Source: Taxillus chinensis (lineage: Eukaryota > Streptophyta > Magnoliopsida > Santalales > Loranthaceae). From it: a stretch of 64,000 nt of DNA. The notes below the pieces were generated by a model. That model was not told the origin of the DNA. It made no database searches and worked only from the letters and a program-made list of their open reading frames with translations. The position numbers and the translations under genes were made by a program. Every line of letters starts with the position of its first letter. Positions within the stretch are counted from its first letter, which is position 1. Shown piece by piece: positions 10,790 through 23,677 of this stretch. The DNA lies in NCBI GenBank assembly GCA_023512835.1, contig CM042086.1:18210320-18274319 (forward strand). Reading direction: 5' to 3'.

Positions 10790-11170
10790 TACAATCAAAC
10801 TTAAGTTGTTGACTATAATAAGACTTTATACTAGTGGCAAAGATGAGCACTATGAGGACACTGATTTCTATGAAAATGAATGAAGAATGGAAGCTACAGC
10901 AACTTGATAATAAGAATGTATTTTCTTCATGGTAATTTGTTAAAGAATGTGTATATGGAGGTGCTAGGTTTAACACAAAGTCAGACAATGGATAAGGAAG
11001 GCCCAAAAAATCACTTTATGGGTTGAAGAAGTCTCCTCGAGCATGGTTGGATAGCTTCAAGAAATCTATGGTAAGCATGAGCTATACAAAGATCAATGTT
11101 GATCTCATTGTATTCATTCAACAACATGGTGATCATATTACTATTTGGGTTATATATATGTTGATAGCAG
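10790..11170 (+). pseudogene. copia reverse transcriptase fragment
   Basis: A decayed copy of the copia RT region seen at 2640-2960: KNVF, then VYMEVLG, a motif close to LYGLKKSPRAWLD at 11015-11050, then a stretch similar to FNNMVVILP. It breaks off near 11165, and a second fragment covering the next part of the same region begins at 12850. Confidence 0.7.
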
Positions 11171-11448
11171 ATATTGATCATGGTTGATAAGAAGATATTG
11201 ATCTTTTGATTAATATTATGTAAATTATATTTTTAATTTTTATGAAAAAAAGAGATGATTTGAATTCTTGGCTTGATAGCAGACTTTTGATTTGGTACTC
11301 AGTGAAAAAAATCATGGCTGATGATTTCTTTCATGCTGCACAAAGAGATCCATTTCATGCTCATTGCACTTTATTTATTATTATTACTCGCTACACTTTA
11401 AATTGCAAGAGAGAGGGGCCGTGTAGATAAAAGAGGGATTTGGATTCG

Positions 11449-11790
11449 TGGTGAGCTGACTTATTTCGGACGGTATCGATATTTGTTTTAAAAATTAACT
11501 GTTAGATTGAATATTCATGTAATATATATCATGCCCGTAAAATTTAAAGGCGATCTAACGATTAATTTGTGTGCAAATTCAATTAAAAAAATATGAAGAT
11601 AAATAAATAAATTTTAATTTATTAAAATTCAGATTTTTTTCTAATTGAATCTGCATAAAACTTAGCCGTTATATTGCTTTTAAATTTTACAGGCATCATA
11701 CATATTACATGAATATTCAATCTAATGGTTGATTTTTGAAATAAATATCAACACTAGTTTGAAACAAGTCAGCTCACCACGGTAGTGAGC
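11449..11790. mobile_element. Foldback / MITE-type element with long inverted arms
   Basis: The left arm from 11449 (TGGTGAGCTGACTTATTTC) is repeated in reverse complement by the right arm ending at 11779 (AGTCAGCTCACCA). The match runs for well over 120 bp, including TTAGATTGAATATTCATG and TAAAATTTAAA, around a short AT-rich loop. Just outside the right arm, GTGAGCTGAC and GCTCACCAGCGAATTCAAG repeat the terminal motif. There is no coding capacity. Length and long hairpin fit a foldback or MITE element. Confidence 0.8.
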
Positions 11791-11799
11791 TGACGTTGC

Positions 11800-12850
11800 T
11801 CACCAGCGAATTCAAGTTCATAAAAGAAATCCTCAAAACAAAGTTTTTTTTGGATTGTACGTCTTTACTGCACAACGTGAAGTATGCACACGTACAAGTG
11901 TTACTCAACTTAGTATGATTGATTTTTAATGCATTGATAGGTTAGCGGCACGATTTTGGATTACTTAAACAATATTTTCTGTTACATGCATTTATACGGG
12001 GTTTTACTTTTTTCCGCAACTCACGCTTTTCTATAAACTAAACGGCATCATTTTAAACATTAATAATGAAACTTTTTTGACTCACACAAATTCATTAATT
12101 AATGAAACATGATAAAGTAATGTTGAATTTACTGGTTTAAAAAATAATTATATTTTTTTAAATAATTCATGAATACAAAAAATAATTAGTCTTTTGCTTT
12201 TAAGATCTCAATTGCTAATGTTACCTTTACATGTACAAGACTCTCGAATGTTTTTCATGTTCGTTTGTGAAAAAACTTGAAAGATACACTATTTTGGAGA
12301 TAGGATTTATGTGAAACTGTGGCTATTGTTTTTTTTCTTCTGTTTTTTATTTCCTTTCGTATAAGTCATGTATGAAGAGATTGTATTTAAAAGTTGGGCT
12401 CAAATAATTATAAAATTATGATGCTTAGAGTATTGGGATAGTTTAATATGAAATATAATTTTTGTGTAGACAACAATAATATAAATTTTTATTTGGTGAA
12501 GATAAATTTTAAATTTAAGTTCTCTTTCTCTCTAGCGGGCAAGAAGCTAATTCGATGCCAAATATATTAAACACGGGTCATTCACATAATTACATACACA
12601 TTTAATTTCTAAAGCCCCTCCCCTAGTGATGGTGGTTGAGTTGGTGTGTTAGGTTGAAGGACAGTGCTAGTGAGTCACTCTTACAGGCACATGTTAAAAT
12701 TGTAATAAATAAAAACATCCACCAACAAATTAAACATACTAAAATAATATATATATATATATATATAATTATCACTGCCTACAGAACGCCTAGGTGAAAG
12801 AAGGCGCATGAGAGGCAAAAATAAAAGAGAGGAGAAGGCCCGTATGTGTG
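11800..12850. other. AT-rich non-coding stretch
   Basis: I see no gene. There is an (AT)n tract at 12748-12768 and a few homopolymer runs. Because copia RT pieces lie on both sides, this and the foldback element may be later insertions into one old copia copy. Confidence 0.4.
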
Positions 12851-13690
12851 TAGCTATCTCATTGTATTCTTTCGATAACATGATGATCATATTATTATTT
12901 AGGCAAAATGAGACAAAAGATTTAGGATAGCTTAGGTACTTCCTTGGGTTTGAGGTAGCTCATAGAGCAACGGGGATTGTTATATCCCAAAGAAAGCATG
13001 TCTTAGTTTTGCTCACGAAGACAAGCATGTTGGGGTGTAGGCTTGTAGTTTCTCTAATTGATGTAAAGGCTAAGATAAGTGTAAAGGTAAAATATCAAGT
13101 TCATCGTCAGAGATACTAAAGATTGGTTAGACAAATGGATCTATTTGAGTCATACTCATCCTAATATTAAGGTTATATGGATGAAGTATATCACATTTTT
13201 AGGTGCTTAAAGAGTGCACCAAGAAAGGCTTGATCTTCATGTAGAATTGAAATATAAACATTAAAAACTATTATGACTCCGAAGACAAGAAATCTACATA
13301 AGCCTTTTGCATGTTTTATGGGGTAATTTTGGCCATTGAAAGAGCATGAAATAGTCGGTTGTTGCAAGATCGATTGAGTATATGAACATAAAGTTGCTGA
13401 GATGTTATGGCTAAAAAGGCTATTAAAAAGATTTAAGGTGACTCATAGAGCTCAAATGAAGTTGTATGATAACAATTCCATAATGTTAATAATTCTATGC
13501 AACATGACAAAACTAAATATGTGAAGATTAATATGTTTTTTATTTAGAAAATAAACTATTAGAGCTGAGTCACATAATAAGTTGAGGAAACATAACTGAC
13601 GTCTAACCAAATAAATTAATAGATCTAGTTAGGCTATGTAACAAGATGGACTTAGTGAATAATTTTTAATTATCTTGAGGGAAGTGTTAT
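12850..13690 (+). pseudogene. copia RT / RNase H fragment with possible polypurine tract
   Basis: From about 12853 the sequence parallels copia RT (FDNMMIILLF, then LRYFLGFEVAH and GIVISQRKHVL) and continues to RNase H-like text with NNSMQHDKTKYVKINMFFI near 13495-13550. At 13670-13686, ATCTTGAGGGAAG followed by TGTTATATATA looks like a polypurine tract and the start of a 3' LTR. It is heavily degraded, and closely related to the element at 1-5800. Confidence 0.7.
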
Positions 13691-13699
13691 ATATATATA

Positions 13700-14570
13700 T
13701 ATATATAACAAACCGATATTTCTTTTCAATTGGGTCTAATGAATTAATTATATTTAAACCACTTAAAAATAATTTATAACAGTTACAAGTAATATATCAA
13801 ATAATCAAACCATTAAAAATCTTTCGCAATGACATTTTAAAAGACAACATGAAAACTGTAAAAAAAAAAAAAAACAAAAAGCGTAAGAATATTTTAGGAG
13901 TTGAGTCGGAGTCGGTTATCATGTCAAGCGGGATGGACCGTTACTCATGAGGGGAGTTTGTTTTTCACGCCCCTACTCGGACAAAACAACCCCGCTTGAG
14001 AAATGAGACAATTAATTGAAAAAAGGGTCATTTTATTGGTGAGAAAAACGCAGTAGAGACACCGTCTTTTTGGTTGTTTGTTGTTGGGTTTTGTTTCTCG
14101 GCTGGTGGTGAGCACTTTTCTCATGCAGCTGATCCATGGCGTAGTTCGGACATATATAGAACTTTTGCTTGAGAAATGGGAAAAATACATTGATCATATA
14201 AGAAGAAAAATGAAACTAAAAAACACCAGAGTTGAATGGATAGTGAGAACCGAAAGATCTCTTCATGAGCCTCTTCCCTCCAGACGAAAGAGAAGTACTT
14301 CAATTTACAGAAAGACAACAAAAAAGTTCATCCCTAATTTGGCAGACAATGTTAACACAGGTTCTGGTTCATCATTTATATTCCTATGTTTCATGTATGG
14401 TTTGTTTTATTTTATGTCATGATTGGGAGAGTGGTCTGAACTCCTGTCAAATTTCATCAAAAAGTCCAAATTGCAAGAAATGGATGCTGGATGCACAGTG
14501 AGGGGGGCAAAAGAGAAGCAGAACACGAGCTCTCACCTTCATTGATATAGTTATTACAAGAGATAAAACC
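13700..14570 (+). promoter_or_regulatory. Upstream region of the kinesin-14 gene
   Basis: About 870 bp precede the chosen start codon. They include an A-run at 13860-13874 and an open frame (14078-14422) with no recognisable domain. I treat them as promoter and 5' UTR by position. I could not fix a TATA box or transcription start. Confidence 0.35.
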
Positions 14571-17500
14571 ATGGATTCAAACCAATCCATTCATGACCTG
14601 ACGGAGTCAATCCACGGCCTCTTGGGCTTTAAAGCGAATCTTACCTCTCGCTGGGCTGACTTAGTTTGTGACACTGTGAAAAACATATCATCTGATGAGT
14701 TCCTTGCCGACTCCAAAGCAGTTGAATCTACAAGTAGCAGTGACATTGACTCCGGTTCTGCAATTATGAAGCTTAAAGGTACCACTACTTGTCTGCTAAT
14801 TGCGCAGCAGCTCCTTTGATATTTACCACGTAGCAAGTGTTGAGAAGTCAAGGTTTTGGCATATTGCTGCATTTTAAAGATCTCTATATTTGCCAAATAT
14901 AAGTTATATTTCTTTTTATTTAATTTAAGACTAAACATATAATTTATTTATTTATTTGTTTTTTCATGCAGATGAATTAAACATGCGTGCATTTTAAAAG
15001 TCATGGAATTTTGTAATAATATTTTTTTAATAAAAGCATAAACAAAATCTCACATATTTTAAAAGTCTTGGCTAGCTTTGTGATTACTTAATAAGATTCT
15101 ACGGCCAACCCATTTCTAATTGTTTTTGGTATGAAAGCTTATAGACTTTAACACAGAAGCCATCTCAATGCAATGTCTTGTGTTCTGTGCTTGTTAACAG
15201 ATGAAATTGCTACACTAGGCGCCAGCATAACCCAACTGAACATACAGAGAAAACAGGTCTTACAAGAATTTCTGGACTTGAAAGGTTAGCCATACTTGTA
15301 GACTCAACACCTTTGACAAACATTAATAAAAAAAATTCATAGATATTGCTACAGAAAAAGAACTTTAAATGAAGGCATGCTCCTATTCTTCCTGATATTT
15401 GCAGGGAATATTCGTGTATATTGTCGTGTAAGACCCATGGCGACAGTAGAGCATATCAGCTGTTCAGGTCCGGTTGAAACGATGGGTTCAAATAGAGTGC
15501 AGCTAAAGTTTACAGACAAGAAAAACAAAATCTTCACTTTTGACAAGGTTTTCCACCCAGCTTCATCGCAAGGTGCTCACAGTACATACAAAAAAAAAAT
15601 TGTTTCCTTGTTACAGTTTGTCAAAGGGTACTAAAAAAATCAATATTTACGTCCATAAATCCTGTAGGTAATCTCATTAAAAGTGCAAAGCCTAAATTTG
15701 ATGGCTTAACATCTTAACAGATGAAGTTTTTTCTGAAATTGAGCCCGTCATCAAATCTGCTCTGGATGGATCCAATGCCTGTATTTTTGCATATGGACAG
15801 ACTGGTGCAGGGAAAACTTTCACAATGGTGAGGACCATATGATGCCTACATAGTAAACTTACCACATGCTTATAAAAAAAAAAGGAATCAACTCACAACA
15901 CGGCCAAGACATCCATATTTTGCGCTTCATAAACATCGTGGCCTACACAGGTTTTTAAAACAATAACTCGCTTAGTGACAAAATTTTCATTACAGATAGA
16001 AAGATGAAACTATAGTACTTTTCCATATGCAGAATAATATTGAACAAGTCCATGAGGCCTCGAAAGAATAGCATTATTTTTATTTATTTTTTCACGCTGA
16101 TATTGATTATTCAAGGGAACGTTACACCATTCTAATTATACATGTTTTGGGCAAAACATTTGTAGGAAGGCACCCCAGAGTGTCCGGGTGTAGTTCCCAG
16201 AGCGATTGAATTACTGTTTAAGCAAGCAAAAGACTGGAATCGGGCTTTTCTCTTTGGTTTCAGTATGCTTGAAATATACATGGGAAATCTTAAAGATTTG
16301 CTGATGCCTCTGTCAGCAACTACCACAGTAATGCCACCTCGGTGAGTGAGCCTTTTTTGTGAACCTTCTTTTAAATAATTAAAGAGTTTCATGCTACCAT
16401 AAATGACAGTAATTCATGCAACCAAAAATGACTTAAATAATTAAGTCCTGGAAGTTAAGACTTTTAATTCAGACTTTGGAAACAAGTGATTAGATTCTAA
16501 ATTATAAATTTAGAGCTTTGTACTTTTGCAGGTACAACTCATATAAATGAAAATATTTGAAAGAGCTCACTTTCCTCAAGGGTGTGCTTTGGTCCTTACT
16601 GTACCTCGAGCCTTTAAGACGTCATCATGAATCACATTTTAGCTAGTGATTCTCAATTACTGCTTTTGTGGTTAGATTCTGTATTCAGCAATGTTATCTG
16701 AGTTCCTGTAACTTCTTTTGACAGCCTTGCAATCCAAACAGACCCAAAAGGAGGGATCGAGATTAAGAACCTCGTGACAATCCATGCAAGTGATTTTGAG
16801 AAAGCTTTAATGCTCTATAAATTAGGATGTCAATTCAGATCAACGGTTTCTACAAACTCTCATGCAAGTTCAAGCAGATCACATTGGTAACTACAATACT
16901 TGGCCTGCATAGTACTGAACTTCAGATACCGCCTAAAGCTTGAAAATAACGTAAAAAAGTGGTCCAAAGAAACTGATTTGTGTCAATGAATGACACAAAT
17001 TTTTATGATGTTGTAAGCCTTTTGTCTGCATGTTTTTTTGGCCGTTATATAACAGCATGCTTCGCGTATCAATCACTTGTCATAATGCTCCCGAGAGAAA
17101 AAGGGGAACAAGTAAAATATGGATGGTTGACCTTGGTGGAAGCGAGCGCCTACCGAAGACGAAAGCCTGGGGAACAGGGCTTGAAGAAGGAAAGGCTATT
17201 AATCTGTCATTATCAGCCCTTGAAGATGTCATCAGTGCTCTCCAGAGAAAAGCCCACCACATACCCTACAGGTAAACAAGAGAGTAACAAGTCGAATGAT
17301 TATGAATTTAGAAACCAGCAATGCCTACTCACATCTTTCCGAATTTCAATCATCAACAAATTCAATTTTAAGAAAAATCTAAATAATTTAAAGAAAAAAA
17401 AAGTTTTTTTTTACTATTTATATGTTTCCATTAGAGCATTTACTACTATTTTTCTTAAATTATCACTTTAAAATAAGCAAAAATGTTATCTTTTATTTTA

Positions 17501-20500
17501 ATAATATATTTTTTATAATTTATTTTTCAATCTCTATATTTTAATCATTTATTAATTTTAATAATATTTTTATAAAATATTTATTTATTCTTTTAAATCA
17601 AAAAATAAATGACATAAAAAATAAATATAATGTGAGAAAATATAATATTTTAATAAATAAAGATTAAATAATATTGAATTAAATACTTAAATTTAGAGAG
17701 CTATTATTTATCTTGTTAAAATTTTAGTTAAAATAATAATTCTGAAAAATATAATTTTTAGAACATTTCTAATAGGAAACTAAAATGCTCAGCTAAAGTT
17801 ATATTTAATTTGCCACGGTAAGGTTTTGACATGTATCATTTTTTTTACTTAACTATTATTTTTTAAAATTTACTCTTATCATTTTTTTGTCATTATTATT
17901 TTTATTAATAATTTAGTTAGATCATTTGAAAAACAATTTAATCAAATTTAAAACTAATAAAAAAAATACACTTAGAAAGTCTAATGTATATTAGTTGTGT
18001 GCAATATATATATAAAGTCAGAAATATGTATTGTGTTATAGATTTAGGATTAGCAATGTGAATTTTTTTAATTTAACACAGGTATTGTGTTATATGTGCA
18101 TGTGAGGTTGGTCGAAATAATAAACATAAAATAATTATTCTTCTAATACAGTTAGTTACATAAAACCCTAGATCGAAGCTACTACAACTGATACTTTGAA
18201 CAGAAACATCAGTTTCCATGTTCGATAATTTTAAATTAAAAATTCAAATAAATGGAAGGAGCTCAGAATGTTGTTCAACAACACGACAATCCCATCTAAT
18301 GTCGCTGCTGTGCTGTCTGTTATCACCACTGCTGCAAGCGGCTGCACTCATTCATCCTTACACAGTGCTTGTTTGTGCTCCTCATCCAGCCTTTCCGAGT
18401 CGCCACTAGTCAATAGTCATCCTCTCCTAGTAGTCCGTGTAGCCGATTAGTCCATCTCCGTTCTCCCAGTCCCAGCCTTGTCACACGCAGGCCTCGCTTA
18501 GTTGAGTGGCTGCAGCGGGGGAGACAAATCGATGAAAGGCAATTTAACTATCTCAATCGGAAAATTGCAATCTTGATTCTCAATTTTGATATAAGTTGGC
18601 CATTGTGAATTGATATACAAATCAAATCGGACCAAGAATATGGGACGACACGAACAGACGAAGGCCCGAGATTGGTACAGAGCACATGCGGGCTTTGAAG
18701 TAATTTTTGACCTTAAAAATCATTTCAGCCTCTGCATTTACCGTATACCAAACAAACAATGGATTACATGAAGTAGGACTTCCCAAAGCATCCACAAAAT
18801 TCAACACACCCTCTTTGTACTTACTTAGCCTTCTCTCGTGCTGACATGACCTCTCAACCACAAACACTCCAAGGGCCAATTCAGCCCACCCAAGTATGAC
18901 TTGGAACTATTGATAGTATTTAAATCATCATGGATTGTTGATTCCAGTGCTATTGAACACATGATTGGTAACAAAAGTATAATGTCCTTAACTTGCCACT
19001 ACCTCATAACGACCTGTCCAAATAGTTAATAGCTTTTAACGACCAGGTAGAAGGAATTGTATCCACCCAATTTTCATGTAACACGCCTTTTATCATATAT
19101 CTTATATGTTCCTTCTTATCCTCAAAACCTTATGTCTATAAGCCAAATAACATAATAAGTATATTGCTTGGTTGCCTTCACTCCAACTAAATGCATCTTT
19201 CAAGATCTAGTTAAGTGAAACCTTATATAAGGACAAAGGTATGTATTGCATGGAGAGGTCACCTCATCGAGTGACATACATACCTGAGTACTAATACTAC
19301 TAAGGAGGTTTAATATTAGTTAGGGCATTCATCTTTATAGATGTTGAAAAAGATGTCCTAAATTTTAGACTATTTCAGAACTAGCTTCTGAGTTTTATAC
19401 CCCAGGAAACATGTCTTCGCTTCTCATTCGCCTTGAGTTAGGTGTCAATCTAGTATTATTTTTGCTTTAGTGTATTCTGATGTCTGAGGTTCTTATCTAG
19501 TTACATAAGTATCTAATTTTTAATATTTTATTACTTTTGTTGATGATTTTTTTATAACTTGGATTTTTATGATTAAATGTAGACAAGAAAGTTTTGTCGA
19601 ATTTTCATTCATCTTATTTTTTTTTTTTAAAACTCAGTTCATTACTACAGTTAAAATTCTTTATAGTGGTAATACCAAAAAATATTTTACAAATGAATTT
19701 TTGTAATATATGATTGATAATTGTATCACTCATAAATTATCATGTACTTATACACCTCAACAAAATGGTATCGCTGAATAAAAAATAGACACATTCTTGA
19801 AGCAGCTCATATTTTGATGACACAAACATATCTCTCATCATTTCTAGGCTGAAACAGTTCTAATCGCATGTTATTAGATAAATCGTATGTCATCTTTTCT
19901 ATTTGATGGTGTAATACCCTATAATGTCATCATCAATCTATCCCTTTGTTTATTGTTTCACCTAAGATCTTTGGATATATCTGTTATGTGTATGATAATC
20001 GACTGAGATATATGAAACTCAATCTCAAGTCCTTCCAGTGTATTTTTGTAAACTATTTTGACACAAAAAATGTTATCAATGTTATAGTCTTGAAAGTATT
20101 TTATTTCACCCGATGTTATTTTTATAGGGTCTATGTTGTATTCCTCATAATCCAACTTTAGTGACTCTCCACCTATCATGACTATTTTGAAATATCCTGA
20201 TATTCACATTGAATCATATTCCATTCTTGCAAATAGTGTGCCACTGATACCTTCTGTGCTTCCTAATACTCATATATATTCAAGGAGGTAAGACTTTCCC
20301 TGTTAATAATAACTCTGTCCACACTATCCAGGACCATGAACTTACATAACCGCTTACTTCTCACAATCTTCTACACAAGCACCCAACCGTCCTGACCTTA
20401 CCCCGCTTAGATGGGATTGCTGCTCCAATCCCACCACCTTAAATCTCTGATTAATATGCCTCGATACCAGATATTCCTTTAACCACTTCTATTTCTATGC

Positions 20501-23470
20501 AACCGTATCCACATATTAGCATATCTTCACTACTTGGCTTGAAGTTAATCTATTTCTAAGAATGTGCCAGAGGTTATATACAATCTGGGGTGGTTTAGTG
20601 CTACATAGGAGGAACATAAAGCTTTAGTTAGCTACAAACTTTGAAGTTAAAAAAGGAATTTGATTAAGGGTGTACTGATTTATCCCCCTTAGTACACATT
20701 CAAACTGCTAAACCATTTTTGGAAACTTCAAACATATATGTACCAAAGGAGGAATGTTAAAGATAAAAAGTTGGAAGTATATTAGTTGCATAGATTAAAG
20801 TAAGAGGTATATTAGTTGTGTAAATTTAGGATTACCTATGTTAATATTTATAGTTACTATTGTTCTAAATTTAACATGTCCTGTGTAATATATTTATGTA
20901 ATGATGATTAGAATAATACACATAAAATAATAATCCTTCCAATACAATAATAATCCTTCCAATACAGTTACACTTTCTCGGCGTAGTTTAAGGAATATGA
21001 TTTGTTTGTTAGATAGCTCATGGATCCAGCACATAAATTGCCATAGTTGTCTGATGCTTTCTATATAGTACTATAAATCCTAAATCTACACTTTTTTTAC
21101 GTTTGACAGGAATAGCAAGCTTACACGAGTTCTTAAAGATTCCCTTGGTAATTATGATTTATTCACTTGACTCCATTTTATCATCATCAGTATTATTATT
21201 AGTATATATATGAATTTCTAGTAGCTGTTATCCTCTTGCGCAGTCATATATATATATTCGTGGATTGATTACAAGCGTGTGCTTCAGTGGAAATAACAAA
21301 TAAATGTTTTGTTGTCATGCGTATATTTCAAGCCGAATTATTTTCCATTAGGATGGCAAGAATAAACTAGTCAATATAATAATGCTTAATGGTGTTCATA
21401 GCATGTAATAGAATTGTCCTGCTTCTTATCTGAATTTAAGAAATATCGTTCTACTTAGTTTAAATTCTAAACCGCAGGAGAGGATTCAAAAACACTGATA
21501 TTTGTCCATATTAGTCCCGAAGAAGATGATCTGTGCGAGACACTATGTTCATTAAATTTTGCAACGAGGGTGAGAAGCATTCACCTAGCAGATGAGGATT
21601 CAACTGTAAGTTGATTTTAACAATCTGTCACATGTATAACTTTGCAAATACTCAAGCCATGTAGTTCAAATGAAAATTTTCATGGGGTACAGTTCTTGCG
21701 GAGTAAAAGGGAACATTAACACACCTTCAAAACATAGGTTATTTGGATATGTAGTTCGTCAATTTGTTTGGATTTCCATCACAACAAATTTTTCATGTGA
21801 CAGAAAAAAAACACAAATTATGATTGTGAAGATGAGTACTGCAGTCTAACAATTTTGGAAAGCAGGAAGCAAAGTGGGAGAAAGAAGTTTTGATGACTGA
21901 TCTGCAGAAGAAAATGATACAGATAGAAGACGAACGCCAATGTCTTAGAACTAAGATTGAGAAATCGAATAAAATTTTAAGTAGTCTCAATGGGGAAGCG
22001 TCTTCTGCAATTGAACTACAGGATGCCTCCCATCTCTCTATTGAAGTACCACAATGTGACAAAGATGACAACAGGATGAGGAATATTAAGGCATTTCCGT
22101 TGTCACAAACACCAAGCTTTATGAGGCCAACATTTTCCAGTAGAAAAAAAATTGGAAGACCGAGCAATATTTCAGAAAGCGCATTTACAGCCCCTGTAAG
22201 ATGGAGAAGGCCAATACCACATCGTGCCAAGTCTGAGACTGCCCATGCACACGTTATCTCAGAATATAACTCGGAGTGTTCCAGAGCTAGCCAAGAAACC
22301 TCAGAACTTGATGTTAAAACTGATGTTTTTATAGAACAGGCGACATCTCAAAAAAGCGTGAGAAGTCAAATGTCTCACCATATTGCTAGCAGGGGAAATG
22401 GGAACAAAACACCTAAAGTTGAATTCAATAATTTCATGAAGGTTGAAGAGTGGCTTCGACATAAGAATGAACATATAAATCACATTCATAGGATCAAAGG
22501 GGTTCCACCTATTCCTACGCCAGAGAAGAAAAAAAAGCATCCACTGAATAAAGCAGGAGCGGTTAATGAGTCTACATCAGAATCTGAGATGGGAAGAGTA
22601 GCAGGGCCATTAAAGGATTTCTCTGAAGAGGACTCTAATAGATCCAACTCTATTTATCATCAATCTTGTAATGGCGGTGACACGATAATGATTCAAACAC
22701 TACATTTGGCTGCGCCAATTGAGGACAACAAAAGCAGTGTCATTTCTCAACTCAACAAGCGGTCTGGGTCTGGATTCAGTGATGGAGATTGTTGTGGAGA
22801 AAGTGTGACATCTACCCTGCATGAGGTGGCAGAAGAAACAGAGAGTCCATCAAGTAAAAATAGTTGCACCCACTTCAAGTCTTCCAGTATTGAAAATGAT
22901 ATCCGTAGACAAATTGGAAAATCAGACCCACACACACCAGTTTCAGAACAAGACTCGAACCATCATATGCCAGAGTCACTTTATAAGGCCATGGAAGTTA
23001 ATGGTAAGGAAGACCTGCATGACTCGTCGCCGCAATTACAGGAAGAAGTGAGAATTAGTCCTCACAAAGTGACTAGTTCTTTATATACAGGCAATGCAAA
23101 TAAAGACGGTGTTGCCATATCTCCTCCAATACCACAAGGAAATCAACAAATTTCAGGTTAGATTATGATATTTACAGACATGAATTTTGTTTTTGCACAA
23201 CACTGTCGTCCATTGATCAATAATTGATTTATGCTAGTTCTGTGAACATGAATTTTGTTTTTGCACAAGACTATTGTTCATTGAAAATATAGTTAATTTA
23301 TGCTAATTCTGTGAATATAATTTACGTGTTTTTCCCCTTCCACTGTAGTGTTGCCAGGGACGCATGATCTCATTCAGAGAGTTAAGATTTTATGTGCTGG
23401 TGTTCTTCTAGGATTGGGATTTCAAGATTTGGGACTTGACCATGACTTCTTCCATGGATTAATGCTTTGA
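14571..23470 (+). CDS. KIN14: Kinesin-14 motor protein (At1g55550-like), 899 aa, 11 exons
   Basis: Exons: 14571-14778, 15201-15284, 15405-15572, 15721-15827, 16166-16341, 16725-16886, 17056-17271, 21110-21147, 21478-21605, 21866-23156 and 23349-23470. All junctions are GT-AG and all phases agree, giving 899 codons plus TGA. The motor starts at about residue 98 with [11 protein letters not shown], the kinesin-14 signature. The P-loop GQTGAGKT is at 179-186, SSRSH (switch I) at 297-301, DLGGSER (switch II, usually DLAGSER) at 327-333, then INLSLSAL and the exon 7-8 join IPYRNSKLT. A short coiled coil follows at about 430-465, then a long polar tail. The last exon ends in a hydrophobic segment ([12 protein letters not shown]). 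Family role: minus-end-directed microtubule motor, cytoplasmic. The start is the first Met in frame with exon 2. Intron 7 is 3.8 kb because of an LTR element. Confidence 0.9.
17410..17795. mobile_element. Very AT-rich MITE-like insert in kinesin intron 7 (tentative)
   Basis: It begins TTAGAGCATTTACTACTA and ends near AGGAAACTAAAATGCTC, which gives a GAGCATTT/AAATGCTC terminal inverted pair. Similar AT-rich elements occur at 47105-47500 and 62290-62640. The boundary is approximate. Confidence 0.4.
17980..20980 (+). mobile_element. Degenerate copia LTR retrotransposon in kinesin intron 7
   Basis: A right LTR is visible from about 20755, right after a purine tract (ACCAAAGGAGGAA then TGTTAAAGATAAAAAG), to about 20976. 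A shorter, diverged left counterpart lies at about 17985-18160. Both share TGTATATTAGTTGTG or GTATATTAGTTGTGTAA, TTTAGGATTA and CATAAAATAATAATCCTTC-type motifs. Between them, near 19750-19900, a broken integrase reads [10 protein letters not shown] and later AETVLIACY. Many stops are present. The host gene's exons remain intact, so the insert is tolerated as intron sequence. Confidence 0.7.
19700..20160 (+). pseudogene. copia integrase remnant in kinesin intron 7
   Basis: The TPQQNG motif near 19757-19775 is followed after an internal stop by a [16 protein letters not shown] segment, then a degraded C-terminal integrase region in shifting frames. There is no functional product. Confidence 0.65.
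23179..23317. repeat. Two-copy tandem repeat in last kinesin intron
   Basis: CATGAATTTTGTTTTTGCAC starts both copies, at 23179 and 23247. Each continues through TTGTTCATTGA or CGTCCATTGA to TTATGCTA and TTCTGTGAA. The period is 68 bp, between the donor at 23157 and the last acceptor at 23347-23348. Confidence 0.8.
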
Positions 23471-23615
23471 AGCAACTGTTGGCAACAGGCTCGGACTGGT
23501 CAAATTGAACTCTTCTTAGCCTCAACGTCAAAATACTTTATATATATATAAAAGATCGCTTTCTCACCATCCTCAACCTCACGCAATGATTTTGTTGGAT
23601 TTTTAGTTAGTATAC

Positions 23616-23677
<62 letters not shown>

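Noticed and set aside
14078..14422. Open frame upstream of the kinesin start that could be an extra N-terminus
   Set aside because: No recognisable domain, and no clean splice path into exon 1; the start at 14571 fits the family.
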